Under the pieces are notes generated by a model, which saw nothing but the letters and a program-made list of their open reading frames with translations, made no database searches and was not told where the DNA came from. The translations under genes and the position numbers were made by a program. DNA of 64,000 nt from Marinoscillum pacificum (GTDB lineage Bacteria; Bacteroidota; Bacteroidia; Cytophagales; Cyclobacteriaceae), in the NCBI RefSeq assembly GCF_024714495.1, contig NZ_JAMZMJ010000006.1, positions 328,782 through 392,781 on the forward strand, written 5' to 3'. This document shows, piece after piece, positions 17,254-25,915 of this stretch. How positions within the stretch are numbered: position 1 is the first letter of the stretch; every line of letters begins with the position of its first letter.

Positions 17254-18558
17254 ATGAATTCAATTACTAAGCACATTTTCAGTCTTGTGTTCGTGATCTC
17301 AGCAGCAGCAGCGGTTGCACAACCAGGATGGAATTGGGGAGATTCAGTGGACAAAGCAAAAGAGAAGAACGCACTTTATGCAGACTTTGTAAAAGCGGAA
17401 AACTGGAACGCAGCGATAGGACCACATTCGTGGTTGTTAAAAAACACTCCTGATTTGAATGCTTCTATCTATATCAATGGAGCAAAAATCTACGAAGGAT
17501 TGGCAGAATCTACAGAAGACAAGGCTAAAACTTTGGAGTACCAGGAGAAGGCACTTGAAATGTATGATTTGAGAATCAAATATTTCGATGACGAAGCGGA
17601 TGTACTTAATAGAAAAGCTAACACTGCTTATAAATACTATAAAGGTACCCAGTCTAAGTACCCTGAGCTTTATGCGCTATTCAATAGAGCGTTTGAGGTG
17701 AATGGCGTAGACTTTTATACTGCGAACCTTACAGCCTATATGGATGTAATCAGAAGATATAAGTTGACTGGTGGTGATGTGTCTGATGAGGAAGTATTTG
17801 AAAAATACACTCAAATTTCTGATACCTTCGAAAAAATAAAAGCAAACGGTGGTAACGCTGACAAGATTGACAGATACATGGATATCGTTGATAAAATGTT
17901 GACGGCTACTGTGAAAGTGGATTGTGAATTCGTAGTTCAGAAATTGGGACCAAAATTCCATGAAACGAAAGATGTGAAATTGGCAAAAACCATTTTCGCA
18001 TTGATGATTCAGCAAAAGTGTACGGATGATCCGTTGGCAATGGAAGCTGCTATGGTGGTGAACGAAACTTCTCCTGACTATGGTATCGCAAAATTCATTG
18101 CTCAGAAGGCAGCTGCTGAAGGAGATAAAGCAAGAGCACAAGAATATTTCGAAAAGGCCGTTGAATTGACAGATGACAATTCTAAGAAATCAGAAGTTTA
18201 CTTGAGCTTAGCTAGAACTCAGGCTGGATCAACTAAGTCTGGTGCGAGATCAAGTGCAAGAAGAGCTTTGGCATTTGATCCATCTAACAAAGAAGCGTAT
18301 GTCTTCATCGGTGACCTTTACATGAACAGTTATGATGACTGTAAAGAAGGAGTGAGCCGTGTGAAAGATAGAGGTGTATTCCTTGCTGCTTATGAGATGT
18401 ATCAGAAAGCTGGTGATTCTCAAAGAATGGCATCTGCGAAAGCTCAGTTCCCTTCTATTGAAGAAATCTTCAATGAAAACATGAAAGAAGGAGAAAGCCT
18501 GACTGTAGGATGTTGGATCAACGAAACTGTAAAACTTGAAAGAAGACCTGCTAATTAA
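17254..18558 (+). CDS. Secreted tetratricopeptide repeat protein
   Basis: The 434-residue product has a signal peptide ending AAAAVAQ (about 23) and starts its mature part with PGWNWGDSVDKAKEKNALY. Helical TPR-like repeats run to about residue 385, for example DKARAQEYFEKAVELTDD and SARRALAFDPSNKEAYVFIGDLY. It ends with a Cys-containing tail, GCWINETVKLERRPAN. Codon choice is strongly biased, suggesting high expression. The protein is probably periplasmic or attached to the outer membrane as a scaffold. A strong hairpin terminator follows within 55 bases and overlaps lptC. Confidence 0.75.
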   Translation: MNSITKHIFSLVFVISAAAAVAQPGWNWGDSVDKAKEKNALYADFVKAENWNAAIGPHSWLLKNTPDLNASIYINGAKIYEGLAESTEDKAKTLEYQEKALEMYDLRIKYFDDEADVLNRKANTAYKYYKGTQSKYPELYALFNRAFEVNGVDFYTANLTAYMDVIRRYKLTGGDVSDEEVFEKYTQISDTFEKIKANGGNADKIDRYMDIVDKMLTATVKVDCEFVVQKLGPKFHETKDVKLAKTIFALMIQQKCTDDPLAMEAAMVVNETSPDYGIAKFIAQKAAAEGDKARAQEYFEKAVELTDDNSKKSEVYLSLARTQAGSTKSGARSSARRALAFDPSNKEAYVFIGDLYMNSYDDCKEGVSRVKDRGVFLAAYEMYQKAGDSQRMASAKAQFPSIEEIFNENMKEGESLTVGCWINETVKLERRPAN

Positions 18559-18578
18559 TAAGGTTAAAACATATTTTC

Positions 18579-18613
18579 AAACGGTCATGACGTTCGTTCA
18601 TGACCGTTTTTTT
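18579..18613 (+). terminator. Strong hairpin terminator overlapping the lptC 5' end
   Basis: AAACGGTCATGA (18579-18590) and TCATGACCGTTT (18598-18609) form a 12-bp perfect stem with a 7-base loop, followed by a 7-base T-run. It suits termination of the TPR gene. The likely lptC ATG (18587) lies in the first arm. Confidence 0.85.
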
Positions 18614-19135
18614 GTTTGGGCTATAGTGTGCTTACTAGCCTGTATGGGTATATCATGTGAAGACAAAAAAGACATCCTGAACCAGGAAGTTTATGAAGGT
18701 CCTACCATATCCATGGATAGCATCTTCACCAAGATGAGCGACTCAGCTAGAGTGCGCGTTATCTTAAAAGCGCCTAAGCAAAACAACTTTGAAACCGGAG
18801 ACCGTGAGTGGACAAAAGGTCTCTATTTGGAGTATTTGGATAAAGACGGAACCATTCTCTCCACATTCAAAGCTGATTACGTCTACTACACTTCTCAGGA
18901 TGATCTTTACAAAGCCGAAGGCAACGTGGTAGTGACCAATTCCGATACTGGAGATGAATTGAATACTGAGGAACTATTTTGGGATCCCTCCAAAGAAGAG
19001 TTTTTCACTGAGCGATTTGTTACCATCCAGGAAGGTGATAATATTCACACCGGAGAAGGCCTTACTGCAGATCAGGATTTTTCCAATTACAAAATACACA
19101 AACCTCAAGGGACCATGTTCCTTGATGACCTATGA
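18587..19135 (+). CDS. lptC: LPS export ABC transporter periplasmic protein LptC
   Basis: The product (182 residues from ATG 18587) has a lipoprotein-like start, MTFVHDRFFVWAIVCLLAC, then MGISCEDKK. It follows with the LptC/LptA-type sheet: GLYLEYLDKDGTILSTFKADYVYYTSQDDLYKAEGN, VVVTNSDTGDELNTEELFWDPSKEEFFTERFVTI and a final DFSNYKIHKPQGTMF. LptC takes LPS from LptB2FG and hands it to LptA. The start is uncertain: the frame is open to a TTG at 18536 inside the TPR gene, and a GTG start further down (about 18629) would place the gene after the terminator hairpin. It overlaps the next small gene by 4 bases. Confidence 0.88.
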   Translation: MTFVHDRFFVWAIVCLLACMGISCEDKKDILNQEVYEGPTISMDSIFTKMSDSARVRVILKAPKQNNFETGDREWTKGLYLEYLDKDGTILSTFKADYVYYTSQDDLYKAEGNVVVTNSDTGDELNTEELFWDPSKEEFFTERFVTIQEGDNIHTGEGLTADQDFSNYKIHKPQGTMFLDDL

Positions 19136-19302
19136 AACTCTTAGACTATATTCTATTTTCGCTAACTGCGGCTTTTTTAGTAATCGGTATTTATGAGGTG
19201 ATGGCGGTAGGAATCGGCCAGGCTTATAGCCCATTAATGATATCGGTTATATTACTTTTTGTATTTTGGTATCGAAAGTCACAACGAGAGCAAAAGAAAT
19301 AG
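19132..19302 (+). CDS. Small membrane protein, 56 aa, after lptC
   Basis: ATG overlaps the lptC stop (ATGA). The 56-residue product starts MKLLDYILFSLTAAFLVIG and contains two hydrophobic helices, at about 4-22 and 33-49. The second is followed by the basic end WYRKSQREQKK, so both ends are probably cytosolic. I do not know a named family, but translational coupling to lptC and a start 15 bases before the CBS-domain gene indicate a real gene in an envelope operon. A role near LPS transport is inference from position only. Confidence 0.7.
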   Translation: MKLLDYILFSLTAAFLVIGIYEVMAVGIGQAYSPLMISVILLFVFWYRKSQREQKK

Positions 19303-19317
19303 TATTTTTATTAAGCA

Positions 19318-20592
19318 ATGGAAGATCCCTCGCTCTACATGGGCATATTTGTTTGCCTACTTTTTTCAGCCTTCTTCTCGGGAATTGAGATAGCCTTTAT
19401 CTCTGCAGATAAACTGCATATTGAGGTAATGAGTAAGAAAGGAACCTTTACGGGTAAAATCCTTTCTGAATTCGTCACCAAGAAATCCCATTTTCTGGCA
19501 ACGATGCTGGTTGGTAACAATATGAGCATCGTGCTTTACGGTATCCTCATGGCTAAACTACTTGAGCCATGGTTATATGGTTATTTTACTTCGGATATTG
19601 CTGTGCTTGTTTTACAGTCATTATTGTCAACAATCATCGTATTAATTACGGCGGAGTTTCTACCGAAGAGCTTGTTCATGCTCAATCCCGATACCATGTT
19701 GACGGTTTTTGCATTACCAATGGCAGCTATTTATTACTTACTGTATCCAGCGGTATGGGTAATTACCGGAGTTTCCAGGTTTATGATTGTTAAGGGTCTT
19801 CGCTTTGCTTATTCGGAGGATAAGCCCGTTTATGGACTCACAGACCTGAATAATTATATCAAGAAAAACATTCTCAACATCGAGCAGGAGGAAGAGCCTG
19901 AGATTGATGCGAAGATTTTTAATAATGCCATTGAATTCAAGACCATTCGAGTTCGTGAGTGCATGATCCCGCGTACGGAAATTATTGCGGTGGATGTGAA
20001 TGATGATATCGCTGAACTAAAGGAAGAGTTTATCGAGAGTGGCCATTCTAAAATTCTGGTGTACAAGGAATCAATTGACGAAGTGATTGGCTATTGCCAT
20101 TCGTTGGAACTATTCAAGAAGCCAGAGAAGATCAAGGATATTCTTACACCAATTTTGATCGTTCCAGAAACGATGTTGGCCAACGAACTCTTAATCCAAT
20201 TTATCACCGAGCGTAAGAGCATTGCCTTGGTCGTTGATGAATATGGAGGTACTTCCGGGATTGTCACTATGGAGGATGTCATCGAAGAGATATTTGGTGA
20301 AATCAGAGATGAGCATGATGATGAATACCTGGAAGAGGAGCAAATTGACGAAAGCAACTTCATACTAAGCGCGCGTCATGAAGTAGATTATCTCAATGAC
20401 AAGTACGATTGGGAGCTTCCTGTCGGTGAATATGACACTTTAGGTGGTCTTATTTTGGCATTTCATGAAGATATTCCGACTGTAAACGAGGCAATTTTGA
20501 TCCCGCCATTCCATTTTACCATCTTCACAATGGAAGAAAACCGCATTGACAAGGTTAAATTGACCATTTTGGACAGAGAAGAAGCGTTGTAA
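19318..20592 (+). CDS. Hemolysin-family (CNNM/CorC-like) protein with DUF21 and CBS domains
   Basis: The 424-residue product has an N-terminal DUF21 membrane domain with four helices (residues 1-165; start FSAFFSGIEIAFISADK, then ATMLVGNNMSIVLYG). A pair of CBS domains follows at about 205-330 (IRVRECMIPRTEII, SIALVVDEYGGTSGIVTMEDVIEEIFGEIRDEHD). It ends in a CorC_HlyC transporter-associated domain. Relatives export Mg2+ or Co2+ or act in ion homeostasis; the ion here is not readable. Two CorA channels are encoded 20 kb away. In Bacteroidota this family also includes GldE, but no other gld gene is here. Confidence 0.85.
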   Translation: MEDPSLYMGIFVCLLFSAFFSGIEIAFISADKLHIEVMSKKGTFTGKILSEFVTKKSHFLATMLVGNNMSIVLYGILMAKLLEPWLYGYFTSDIAVLVLQSLLSTIIVLITAEFLPKSLFMLNPDTMLTVFALPMAAIYYLLYPAVWVITGVSRFMIVKGLRFAYSEDKPVYGLTDLNNYIKKNILNIEQEEEPEIDAKIFNNAIEFKTIRVRECMIPRTEIIAVDVNDDIAELKEEFIESGHSKILVYKESIDEVIGYCHSLELFKKPEKIKDILTPILIVPETMLANELLIQFITERKSIALVVDEYGGTSGIVTMEDVIEEIFGEIRDEHDDEYLEEEQIDESNFILSARHEVDYLNDKYDWELPVGEYDTLGGLILAFHEDIPTVNEAILIPPFHFTIFTMEENRIDKVKLTILDREEAL

Positions 20593-20634
20593 ATCAAAGG
20601 TTTAGAATCATTTTTTAATTAGTGCACATGTGGT

Positions 20635-20642
20635 TATTTTTG
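20635..20642 (+). promoter_or_regulatory. Bacteroidota -7 box for ppiD
   Basis: TATTTTTG matches TAnnTTTG and lies 31 bases before the ATG at 20674. The -33 region is T-rich (TTTT) rather than TTTG. Confidence 0.5.
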
Positions 20643-20673
20643 CCGTCTTCAAAAAAACTACGCATAATAAATT

Positions 20674-22827
20674 ATGGCGCTGATTAACACTTTACGGAAG
20701 AGAATGGGCAAGATCGTTGTTGCTTTTGTAGCATTCTCGATGTTTGCATTCATTCTGACGGATCTTTTCCAATCCAACTCTACGCTTTTTGGTAGTAATG
20801 ACAGAAATGTAGCTGAAATAGCTGGCACTGATATCTCATATGAGCAGTTCCAGGCTAAGGTTCAGGAGCTTTCTTATGTTTTCGCAGTAAACAATGGTAG
20901 AGAGCCATTGGCAAACGAGCAAAAACAAATTAGAGATCAAGCATGGAACGCATTAATCCTTGAAAACGCATATTACCCTCAATTTTCAGAACTTGGAATT
21001 CAAGTAACTGAAGACGAGCAGCTGGACATGGTTCAGGGAAATAACATTCACCCTCAAATCAAGCAATTCTTTACTGACCCTAATACAGGAGAGTTTAGCA
21101 AAGCGAACGTTACACAATTTTTAAGCTCATTGAGCAACCCTCAGGCTGCTGCACAAAGAGCGTCTTGGGTTTCTTTTGAGCAAAGTCTTCTTCAAAACAG
21201 ACTAGTAAGCAAATATGCCAGCTTGATGGAGAACTCTGATTTTGTAACAAAAGAAGAAGCAAAAGCGAAATATGTTGCTCAAAACAGTAACATGTCTGTT
21301 GATTACTTCTATGTTCCTTTCTTCAGTGTTAAAGACAGCATGTTCAATATCTCAGATTCTGAGATGGAGTCTTACTTGTCTAGCCATAGCGAGCAATATC
21401 AAAGAGAAGAGTCAAGAAGCATTAGCTATGTTTCATTCAACATTGAGCCATCTGCTGATGATAGTGCGTTTGTAAGAGATGAGATCAGAGCTTTGGCTGA
21501 AGGTTTCGCTACAGCTGATAATGACTCCATCTATGCAATGAGAAATTCAGATGGTACTAATTACTTCAGAACTATCAACGATCCAGGGTTGATCCCAGTT
21601 GGTTTGGTTGGTGCTGAAGTAGGTACTGTTTCAGCACCAGTTTTGACCAACGGAGTATATACGGTTCAAAAATTGTCTGACATCACAGAAGGTGACGAAG
21701 CATTCGTGAAAGCACGTCATATCTTGATTGAGTCTGATGGAACATCTGCTTCTGCAAAGGATGAGGCTAGAGCTAAAGCGAACGATATCTTGAGGCAATT
21801 GAAGAGAGGTGCTGATTTCGCAGAACTTGCTGCTGAGAACAGTGCTGACCAGTCAAACGCAAACAATGGTGGAGACCTTGGTTGGTTTGGTGAAGAAGGA
21901 AGCTTCGTTCAGTCTTTCAAAGATGCAGTATTTGCTCACAAAGGAACAGGATTGTTGGCTGAGCCAGTTGAGACTTCATTTGGTTTCCATATCATCAGAA
22001 TTGATGAGCCTAAAACATACACAGCATATAAAGTTGCTGTAATCGAAAAAGAACTTTTCGAAAGCGATGCTACTTTGAACGAAACTTACAGACAAGCTGA
22101 TCTTTTAGCTTCTAATAGTGATGATACTGAGTCATTCATTGCTAAAGCAGAAGAAGCAGGTCTTCAAGTAAGAAACGCAAGCAACATTGCTAAAAATGAT
22201 TCTAGAGTTGGAGTAATCACTGATGCAAGAGCAATCACACTTTGGTTGTACAATGATGCTGAAGTAGACAAAGTTTCTGACGTATTTGAATTGGACAACA
22301 CATATGTAGTGGCTGTGATGACAGGTCGTCAAATGGAAGGTACTGCTAAGTTGAGCCAGGTTAGAAATGAAATCGAAAGCAAAGTATTGAATGAGAAGAA
22401 GGCGAAATTCATCAAGGATAAAATTGCTGGTCTAAGTGCTGGTGATTTTGATGCGATGAAAGAAGCTTACGGTACTGAAGCTAGAACTGGTTCTGCAGAT
22501 CTTACATTGAACAGTAACTCATTTCCGAATGTAGGTTTCGCTCCTGAGGCAGTAGGTGTAGCATTCTCTTTAGAAGAAGGTGAAAAAACTGCAGCTTTTG
22601 AAATCACAAACGGTGTATTGGTACTTTCTGCCACTTCTAAAACATTAGCTTCTGACCAGGAGAACTACGACTCGTACAAAACTACTGTTGCGAATGAGCG
22701 TAAGTCAAGACAAACGGTAATCGCTAACTTCCCATTAAGCTTCTCTCCATTGTTTGTGCCACAAGCACTTGACAATGCAGTAAAAGAGTTTGCTGACATT
22801 GAGGATAAGAGATACAAATTCTTCTGA
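20674..22827 (+). CDS. ppiD: Peptidylprolyl isomerase PpiD-like, membrane anchored
   Basis: The 717-residue product starts MALINTLRKRMGKIVVAFVAF with one membrane helix at 12-31. It has a SurA_N-like helical region (ISYEQFQAKVQEL...QAWNALILE) to about 190, and a parvulin domain at about 343-445 (VKARHILIESDG ... NNGGDLGWFGEEGSFVQSFKDAVF ... TSFGFHIIRID). A second parvulin-like chaperone half follows. It is a periplasmic folding factor for proteins leaving the Sec translocon. It has its own -7 box and a terminator, so it is monocistronic. Codon use is strongly biased, so expression is probably high. Confidence 0.9.
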   Translation: MALINTLRKRMGKIVVAFVAFSMFAFILTDLFQSNSTLFGSNDRNVAEIAGTDISYEQFQAKVQELSYVFAVNNGREPLANEQKQIRDQAWNALILENAYYPQFSELGIQVTEDEQLDMVQGNNIHPQIKQFFTDPNTGEFSKANVTQFLSSLSNPQAAAQRASWVSFEQSLLQNRLVSKYASLMENSDFVTKEEAKAKYVAQNSNMSVDYFYVPFFSVKDSMFNISDSEMESYLSSHSEQYQREESRSISYVSFNIEPSADDSAFVRDEIRALAEGFATADNDSIYAMRNSDGTNYFRTINDPGLIPVGLVGAEVGTVSAPVLTNGVYTVQKLSDITEGDEAFVKARHILIESDGTSASAKDEARAKANDILRQLKRGADFAELAAENSADQSNANNGGDLGWFGEEGSFVQSFKDAVFAHKGTGLLAEPVETSFGFHIIRIDEPKTYTAYKVAVIEKELFESDATLNETYRQADLLASNSDDTESFIAKAEEAGLQVRNASNIAKNDSRVGVITDARAITLWLYNDAEVDKVSDVFELDNTYVVAVMTGRQMEGTAKLSQVRNEIESKVLNEKKAKFIKDKIAGLSAGDFDAMKEAYGTEARTGSADLTLNSNSFPNVGFAPEAVGVAFSLEEGEKTAAFEITNGVLVLSATSKTLASDQENYDSYKTTVANERKSRQTVIANFPLSFSPLFVPQALDNAVKEFADIEDKRYKFF

Positions 22828-22854
22828 TAAGAAGATAAGAAATATACAAAACCT

Positions 22855-22884
22855 AAAGCCAGTGATTTTCACTGGCTTTTTTTT
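22855..22884 (+). terminator. Terminator of ppiD
   Basis: AAAGCCAGTGA (22855-22865) and TCACTGGCTTT (22869-22879) form an 11-bp perfect stem with a 3-base loop, followed by T-run to 22884. Confidence 0.93.
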
Positions 22885-22895
22885 ACCTTGAGATT

Positions 22896-23156
22896 ATGAG
22901 TTGGGATATAGAATCATTTCGACAAAAGCTGGAAGATCAGCATGAGTTTCCAGGCACTTATAAGTTCAAATTCATTGTTCCTCATGAAAAGCGTGATGAA
23001 ATTGTTGAGGTACTTCCTTTAGGAGATATCAAATACCGAGATAGTTCCAACAAAAAATACGTAAGTGTGACTGCAGAGGCCGAAATGGAAACAAGTCAGG
23101 CGGTATTGGATGTTTATATAGAAGCCAACAAGATAGAAGGCTGTATCGCTTTATAA
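22896..23156 (+). CDS. DUF493 family protein
   Basis: The 86-residue product matches the small DUF493 (YbeD-like) fold. It begins with a helix, then GTYKFKFIVPHEKRDEIVEVL, a helix, YVSVTAEAEMETSQAVLDVY and a C-terminal helix with EGCIAL. These ferredoxin-like proteins are thought to be regulatory; none has a settled function. It starts 11 bases after the ppiD terminator T-run and heads a run of four genes ending with suhB. Confidence 0.82.
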   Translation: MSWDIESFRQKLEDQHEFPGTYKFKFIVPHEKRDEIVEVLPLGDIKYRDSSNKKYVSVTAEAEMETSQAVLDVYIEANKIEGCIAL

Positions 23157-23168
23157 ACCGAAAACACT

Positions 23169-23402
23169 ATGTGGAAAGAAGAAGATAACCGATTAAAGAA
23201 GACATTTGAGTTTAAAGACTTTGTAGAGGCGTTTGGCTTTATGAGTCAGGTGGCTATTATCGCTGAGAAAATGAACCACCATCCAAACTGGAGCAATGTC
23301 TACAATACCGTGTCTTTTGAATTGAATACACATGATGCTGGTGATGTGGTTACCGAAAAGGATCACAAACTGGCAGCTGCTATTGATGATTTAGTTAAGT
23401 AA
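23169..23402 (+). CDS. 4a-hydroxytetrahydrobiopterin dehydratase (PCD/DCoH)
   Basis: The 77 residues contain the PCD signature [38 protein letters not shown] with the His-His-Pro triad at about residues 37-40. The product is shorter than usual (about 95) but begins with [19 protein letters not shown] and holds all active-site histidines. The enzyme dehydrates pterin carbinolamine after aromatic amino acid hydroxylation or molybdopterin metabolism. No hydroxylase is nearby. Its stop overlaps the rsmI ATG by one base. Confidence 0.88.
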   Translation: MWKEEDNRLKKTFEFKDFVEAFGFMSQVAIIAEKMNHHPNWSNVYNTVSFELNTHDAGDVVTEKDHKLAAAIDDLVK

Positions 23403-24082
23403 TGGAAGAAACAAGGCTTTACCTGGTGCCAACTCCTATTGGCAATTTGGCGGACATTACTTACCGTGCGGTAGAAGTATTAAAATCTGTTGATAAAATA
23501 CTGGCTGAGGACACACGTACCTCAGGTGTCTTGTTAAAACATTACGGCATTAATACGCCCACAGAGAGCTTTCACGCATTCAATGAGCACAAACGTACTG
23601 AAGGCATCATAGAGCGTCTCCAGAGCGGCGAAAGGCTGGCGTTGATTACCGATGCTGGTACTCCAGGTATTTCCGATCCAGGCTTTATGCTTGCACGTGC
23701 AGCGGCTGAAGCCGATATAAAAGTGGAGTGCCTTCCGGGAGCGACCGCCTTTGTTCCGGCTTTGGTCAAATCAGGATTGCCATCAGACAAATTTGTATTT
23801 GAAGGATTCCTGCCACACAAAAAAGGAAGGCAAACTCGTCTGAAAATATTATCCGAGGAGACCAGAACAATTGTTTTTTACGAATCTCCACATCGTCTGA
23901 TGAAGACTTTGGAGCAATTTGTAGAGTTCATTGGGCCAGAACGAAGTGTTTCAGTTTCCCGAGAGCTGACTAAGAAATTCGAAGAAACTGTAACAGGACC
24001 ATTACCAGAAGTGATAGATCATTTTAAAAATCACACTGTAAAAGGCGAGTTTGTAGTTATCTTAGAAGGACGAAATGACTAA
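23402..24082 (+). CDS. rsmI: 16S rRNA (cytidine1402-2'-O)-methyltransferase
   Basis: The 226-residue product has the tetrapyrrole-methylase fold and RsmI motifs. These are LYLVPTPIGNLADITYRAVEVL at 5-26, AEDTRTSGVLLKHYGI at about 36, ALITDAGTPGISDPGF at about 79, PGATAFVPALVKSGLP at about 107, and FEGFLPHKKGRQTRL. It methylates C1402 in the ribosomal decoding centre using SAM. It is coupled to the PCD gene upstream and overlaps suhB by 8 bases. Confidence 0.95.
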   Translation: MEETRLYLVPTPIGNLADITYRAVEVLKSVDKILAEDTRTSGVLLKHYGINTPTESFHAFNEHKRTEGIIERLQSGERLALITDAGTPGISDPGFMLARAAAEADIKVECLPGATAFVPALVKSGLPSDKFVFEGFLPHKKGRQTRLKILSEETRTIVFYESPHRLMKTLEQFVEFIGPERSVSVSRELTKKFEETVTGPLPEVIDHFKNHTVKGEFVVILEGRND

Positions 24083-24866
24083 CCTCCAAGATATCACATT
24101 AGCTACCGCAGAACTTGCGAAAACTACTGCTCAGTTCATCGCTGAAGAAGCGGCTAATTTCTCCAAAGATAAAGTAGAGCTCAAAGGAAAGAGCGACCTG
24201 GTTTCTTATGTTGATAAGGAAACAGAAAGGAAATTGGTAGCGGGTCTAACGGAAATTTTGCCGGAAGCGGGTTTCATTACAGAGGAAAACACGATCTCTC
24301 AAGATAAGAAAGCTTACACTTGGGTGATTGACCCATTGGATGGAACCACCAACTTTGTACATGGTTTGCCTGCTTATGCCATAAGCATCGGATTGATGCA
24401 TGGAGATGATGTGGTGGCTGGGGTAATTCATGAAGTTACTCGAAGTGAAACCTTCTATGCGTGGAAAGATGGCGGTGCTTTTATGAATGGTGCACCAATT
24501 CATGTGACCGATGCTGCTTCCATAGATGAGAGTTTGTTTGCTACTGGATTCCCAATCTATAATTTTGAAAAACTTGATGACTACCTGGCTATCCTGAATG
24601 AGCTCATGAAAGATGCACACGGACTTAGAAGAGTAGGGAGTGCGGCTACTGATATGGCTTATGTAGCATGTGGTAGATACGAAGCATTTTTCGAATACAA
24701 CCTCAATCCATGGGACGTAGCTGCTGGAGTAATCCTGGTAAAAGAAGCAGGTGGATTTATCTCCGACTTTAAAGGTGGCTCAGATTTCTTATTTGGACGA
24801 GAAATGGTTGCTGCTGGTCCGGTTCATCCAAAATTGCTTGAGGTGATCAAGAAGCATTGGTATTAA
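24075..24866 (+). CDS. Inositol monophosphatase family protein
   Basis: The 263-residue product has the metal-binding loop WVIDPLDGTTNFVHG at about 84-98 and an upstream GFITEENT with the Glu ligand. The second signature, NPWDVAAGVILVKEAGG, is at about 214. It hydrolyses inositol phosphate or a related sugar phosphate with Mg2+. Related SuhB proteins can also act in rRNA transcription, but nothing here says which applies. It overlaps rsmI and meets the radical SAM gene tail to tail, with 4 bases shared. Confidence 0.9.
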   Translation: MTNLQDITLATAELAKTTAQFIAEEAANFSKDKVELKGKSDLVSYVDKETERKLVAGLTEILPEAGFITEENTISQDKKAYTWVIDPLDGTTNFVHGLPAYAISIGLMHGDDVVAGVIHEVTRSETFYAWKDGGAFMNGAPIHVTDAASIDESLFATGFPIYNFEKLDDYLAILNELMKDAHGLRRVGSAATDMAYVACGRYEAFFEYNLNPWDVAAGVILVKEAGGFISDFKGGSDFLFGREMVAAGPVHPKLLEVIKKHWY

Positions 24867-25906
24867 GCCCAAACCTTAGTTCCTTCCGTGCAGTTTTTGC
24901 ACATCTCAATGTCTTCTCTAGAGTGCAATAAGGTGTTTCTAAAGGAGGTATAGGCACCTGATGTCCAGATATCTTTAAAAGACTCCTTTGTGGTATTGCC
25001 AAAAACATGCTGCGCGTTTTTGTCAAAACAGCATGGAACTACTCTGCCATCCCAGGTAATTACACAAGAATGCCACATACGCCAGCATTCGTTTTCCATC
25101 GCATTCTTAATGCCGTATTGGCCATTGTCAAGCTGACGGTAGCGTGCGTATTTTTCAATGGTAGGGATCAAGTCATTGCCAAACTCATAGTCATAGATTT
25201 GAGCAGTTTTAAACCCTAACTGGTCCACACCATACTGTTTGGCCATTTCTTTGATCTGAGGAATCTCGTGTTCGTTAGGTCTCACCACCAGAAACTGCCA
25301 CAGGATGTGTGGATGCTTCTTACCGAGTGCTTTTTTAGCAGTAACCATATTTTTGGTTCCTTCCAGTACTTTGTCCAGCTTGCCTTCTTTTCGATAAGAC
25401 TCATAAGTCTCCTGCGTGGCGCCATCTATGGAGATGATCAATCGATCCAAACCGGATTCGATGGTTTTATAAGCCGTTTCCTCGTTTAGGAAATGAGCAT
25501 TAGTAGAAGTAGCTGTATAGATACCTCTATCAGACGCATATTTGATCATTTCATGCAAATGCTTGTGCAAATACGGTTCTCCCTGAAAATAGAAAATCAA
25601 GTAGGAGAGTGTGTCGCCAATTTCATCGATGAGGTTATAGAAATGATCCGGATCGAGATTACCTGTAGGTCGAGTGAAAGAACGTAAACCGCTAGGACAT
25701 TCCGGGCATCGAAGATTACACGCCGTTGTGGGTTCTATCGAGATGCTAATGGGCAATCCTTTGATCTCGGGATTTTTCGTTTTTCTGGATTTTTGGAACG
25801 AGCTGTATACCTGCCATGCGTTATTTAGGCGTTTAAGGGTTAGCTTTGAGGCCAATCGGTAGCTATCACTCAGATTGATATACATAAGGTTAAACTTATA
25901 AACCAT
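24863..25906 (-). CDS. Radical SAM/SPASM domain protein
   Basis: From ATG 25906 the product has 347 residues. The radical SAM triad is CNLRCPEC at 63-70, followed by FYFQGEPYLHKHL and LDRLIISIDGATQETY. The C-terminal SPASM region has CWRMWHSC...VVPCCFDKN and ends MCKNCTEGTKVWA. These cysteines hold auxiliary 4Fe-4S clusters. Such enzymes mature peptides or modify proteins; there is no nearby precursor peptide, so the substrate is unknown. The family is common in Bacteroidota. A later start at 25885 (MYINLSD) is possible. Starts of this gene and the divergent Lnb-like gene are only 9 bases apart. Confidence 0.82.
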   Translation of the reverse strand: MVYKFNLMYINLSDSYRLASKLTLKRLNNAWQVYSSFQKSRKTKNPEIKGLPISISIEPTTACNLRCPECPSGLRSFTRPTGNLDPDHFYNLIDEIGDTLSYLIFYFQGEPYLHKHLHEMIKYASDRGIYTATSTNAHFLNEETAYKTIESGLDRLIISIDGATQETYESYRKEGKLDKVLEGTKNMVTAKKALGKKHPHILWQFLVVRPNEHEIPQIKEMAKQYGVDQLGFKTAQIYDYEFGNDLIPTIEKYARYRQLDNGQYGIKNAMENECWRMWHSCVITWDGRVVPCCFDKNAQHVFGNTTKESFKDIWTSGAYTSFRNTLLHSREDIEMCKNCTEGTKVWA

Positions 25907-25915
25907 TACCCGAAT

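Noticed and set aside
24246..24620. Minus-strand open frame of 124 codons inside the inositol monophosphatase gene
   Set aside because: Antisense shadow; the plus strand carries an intact, recognisable enzyme.
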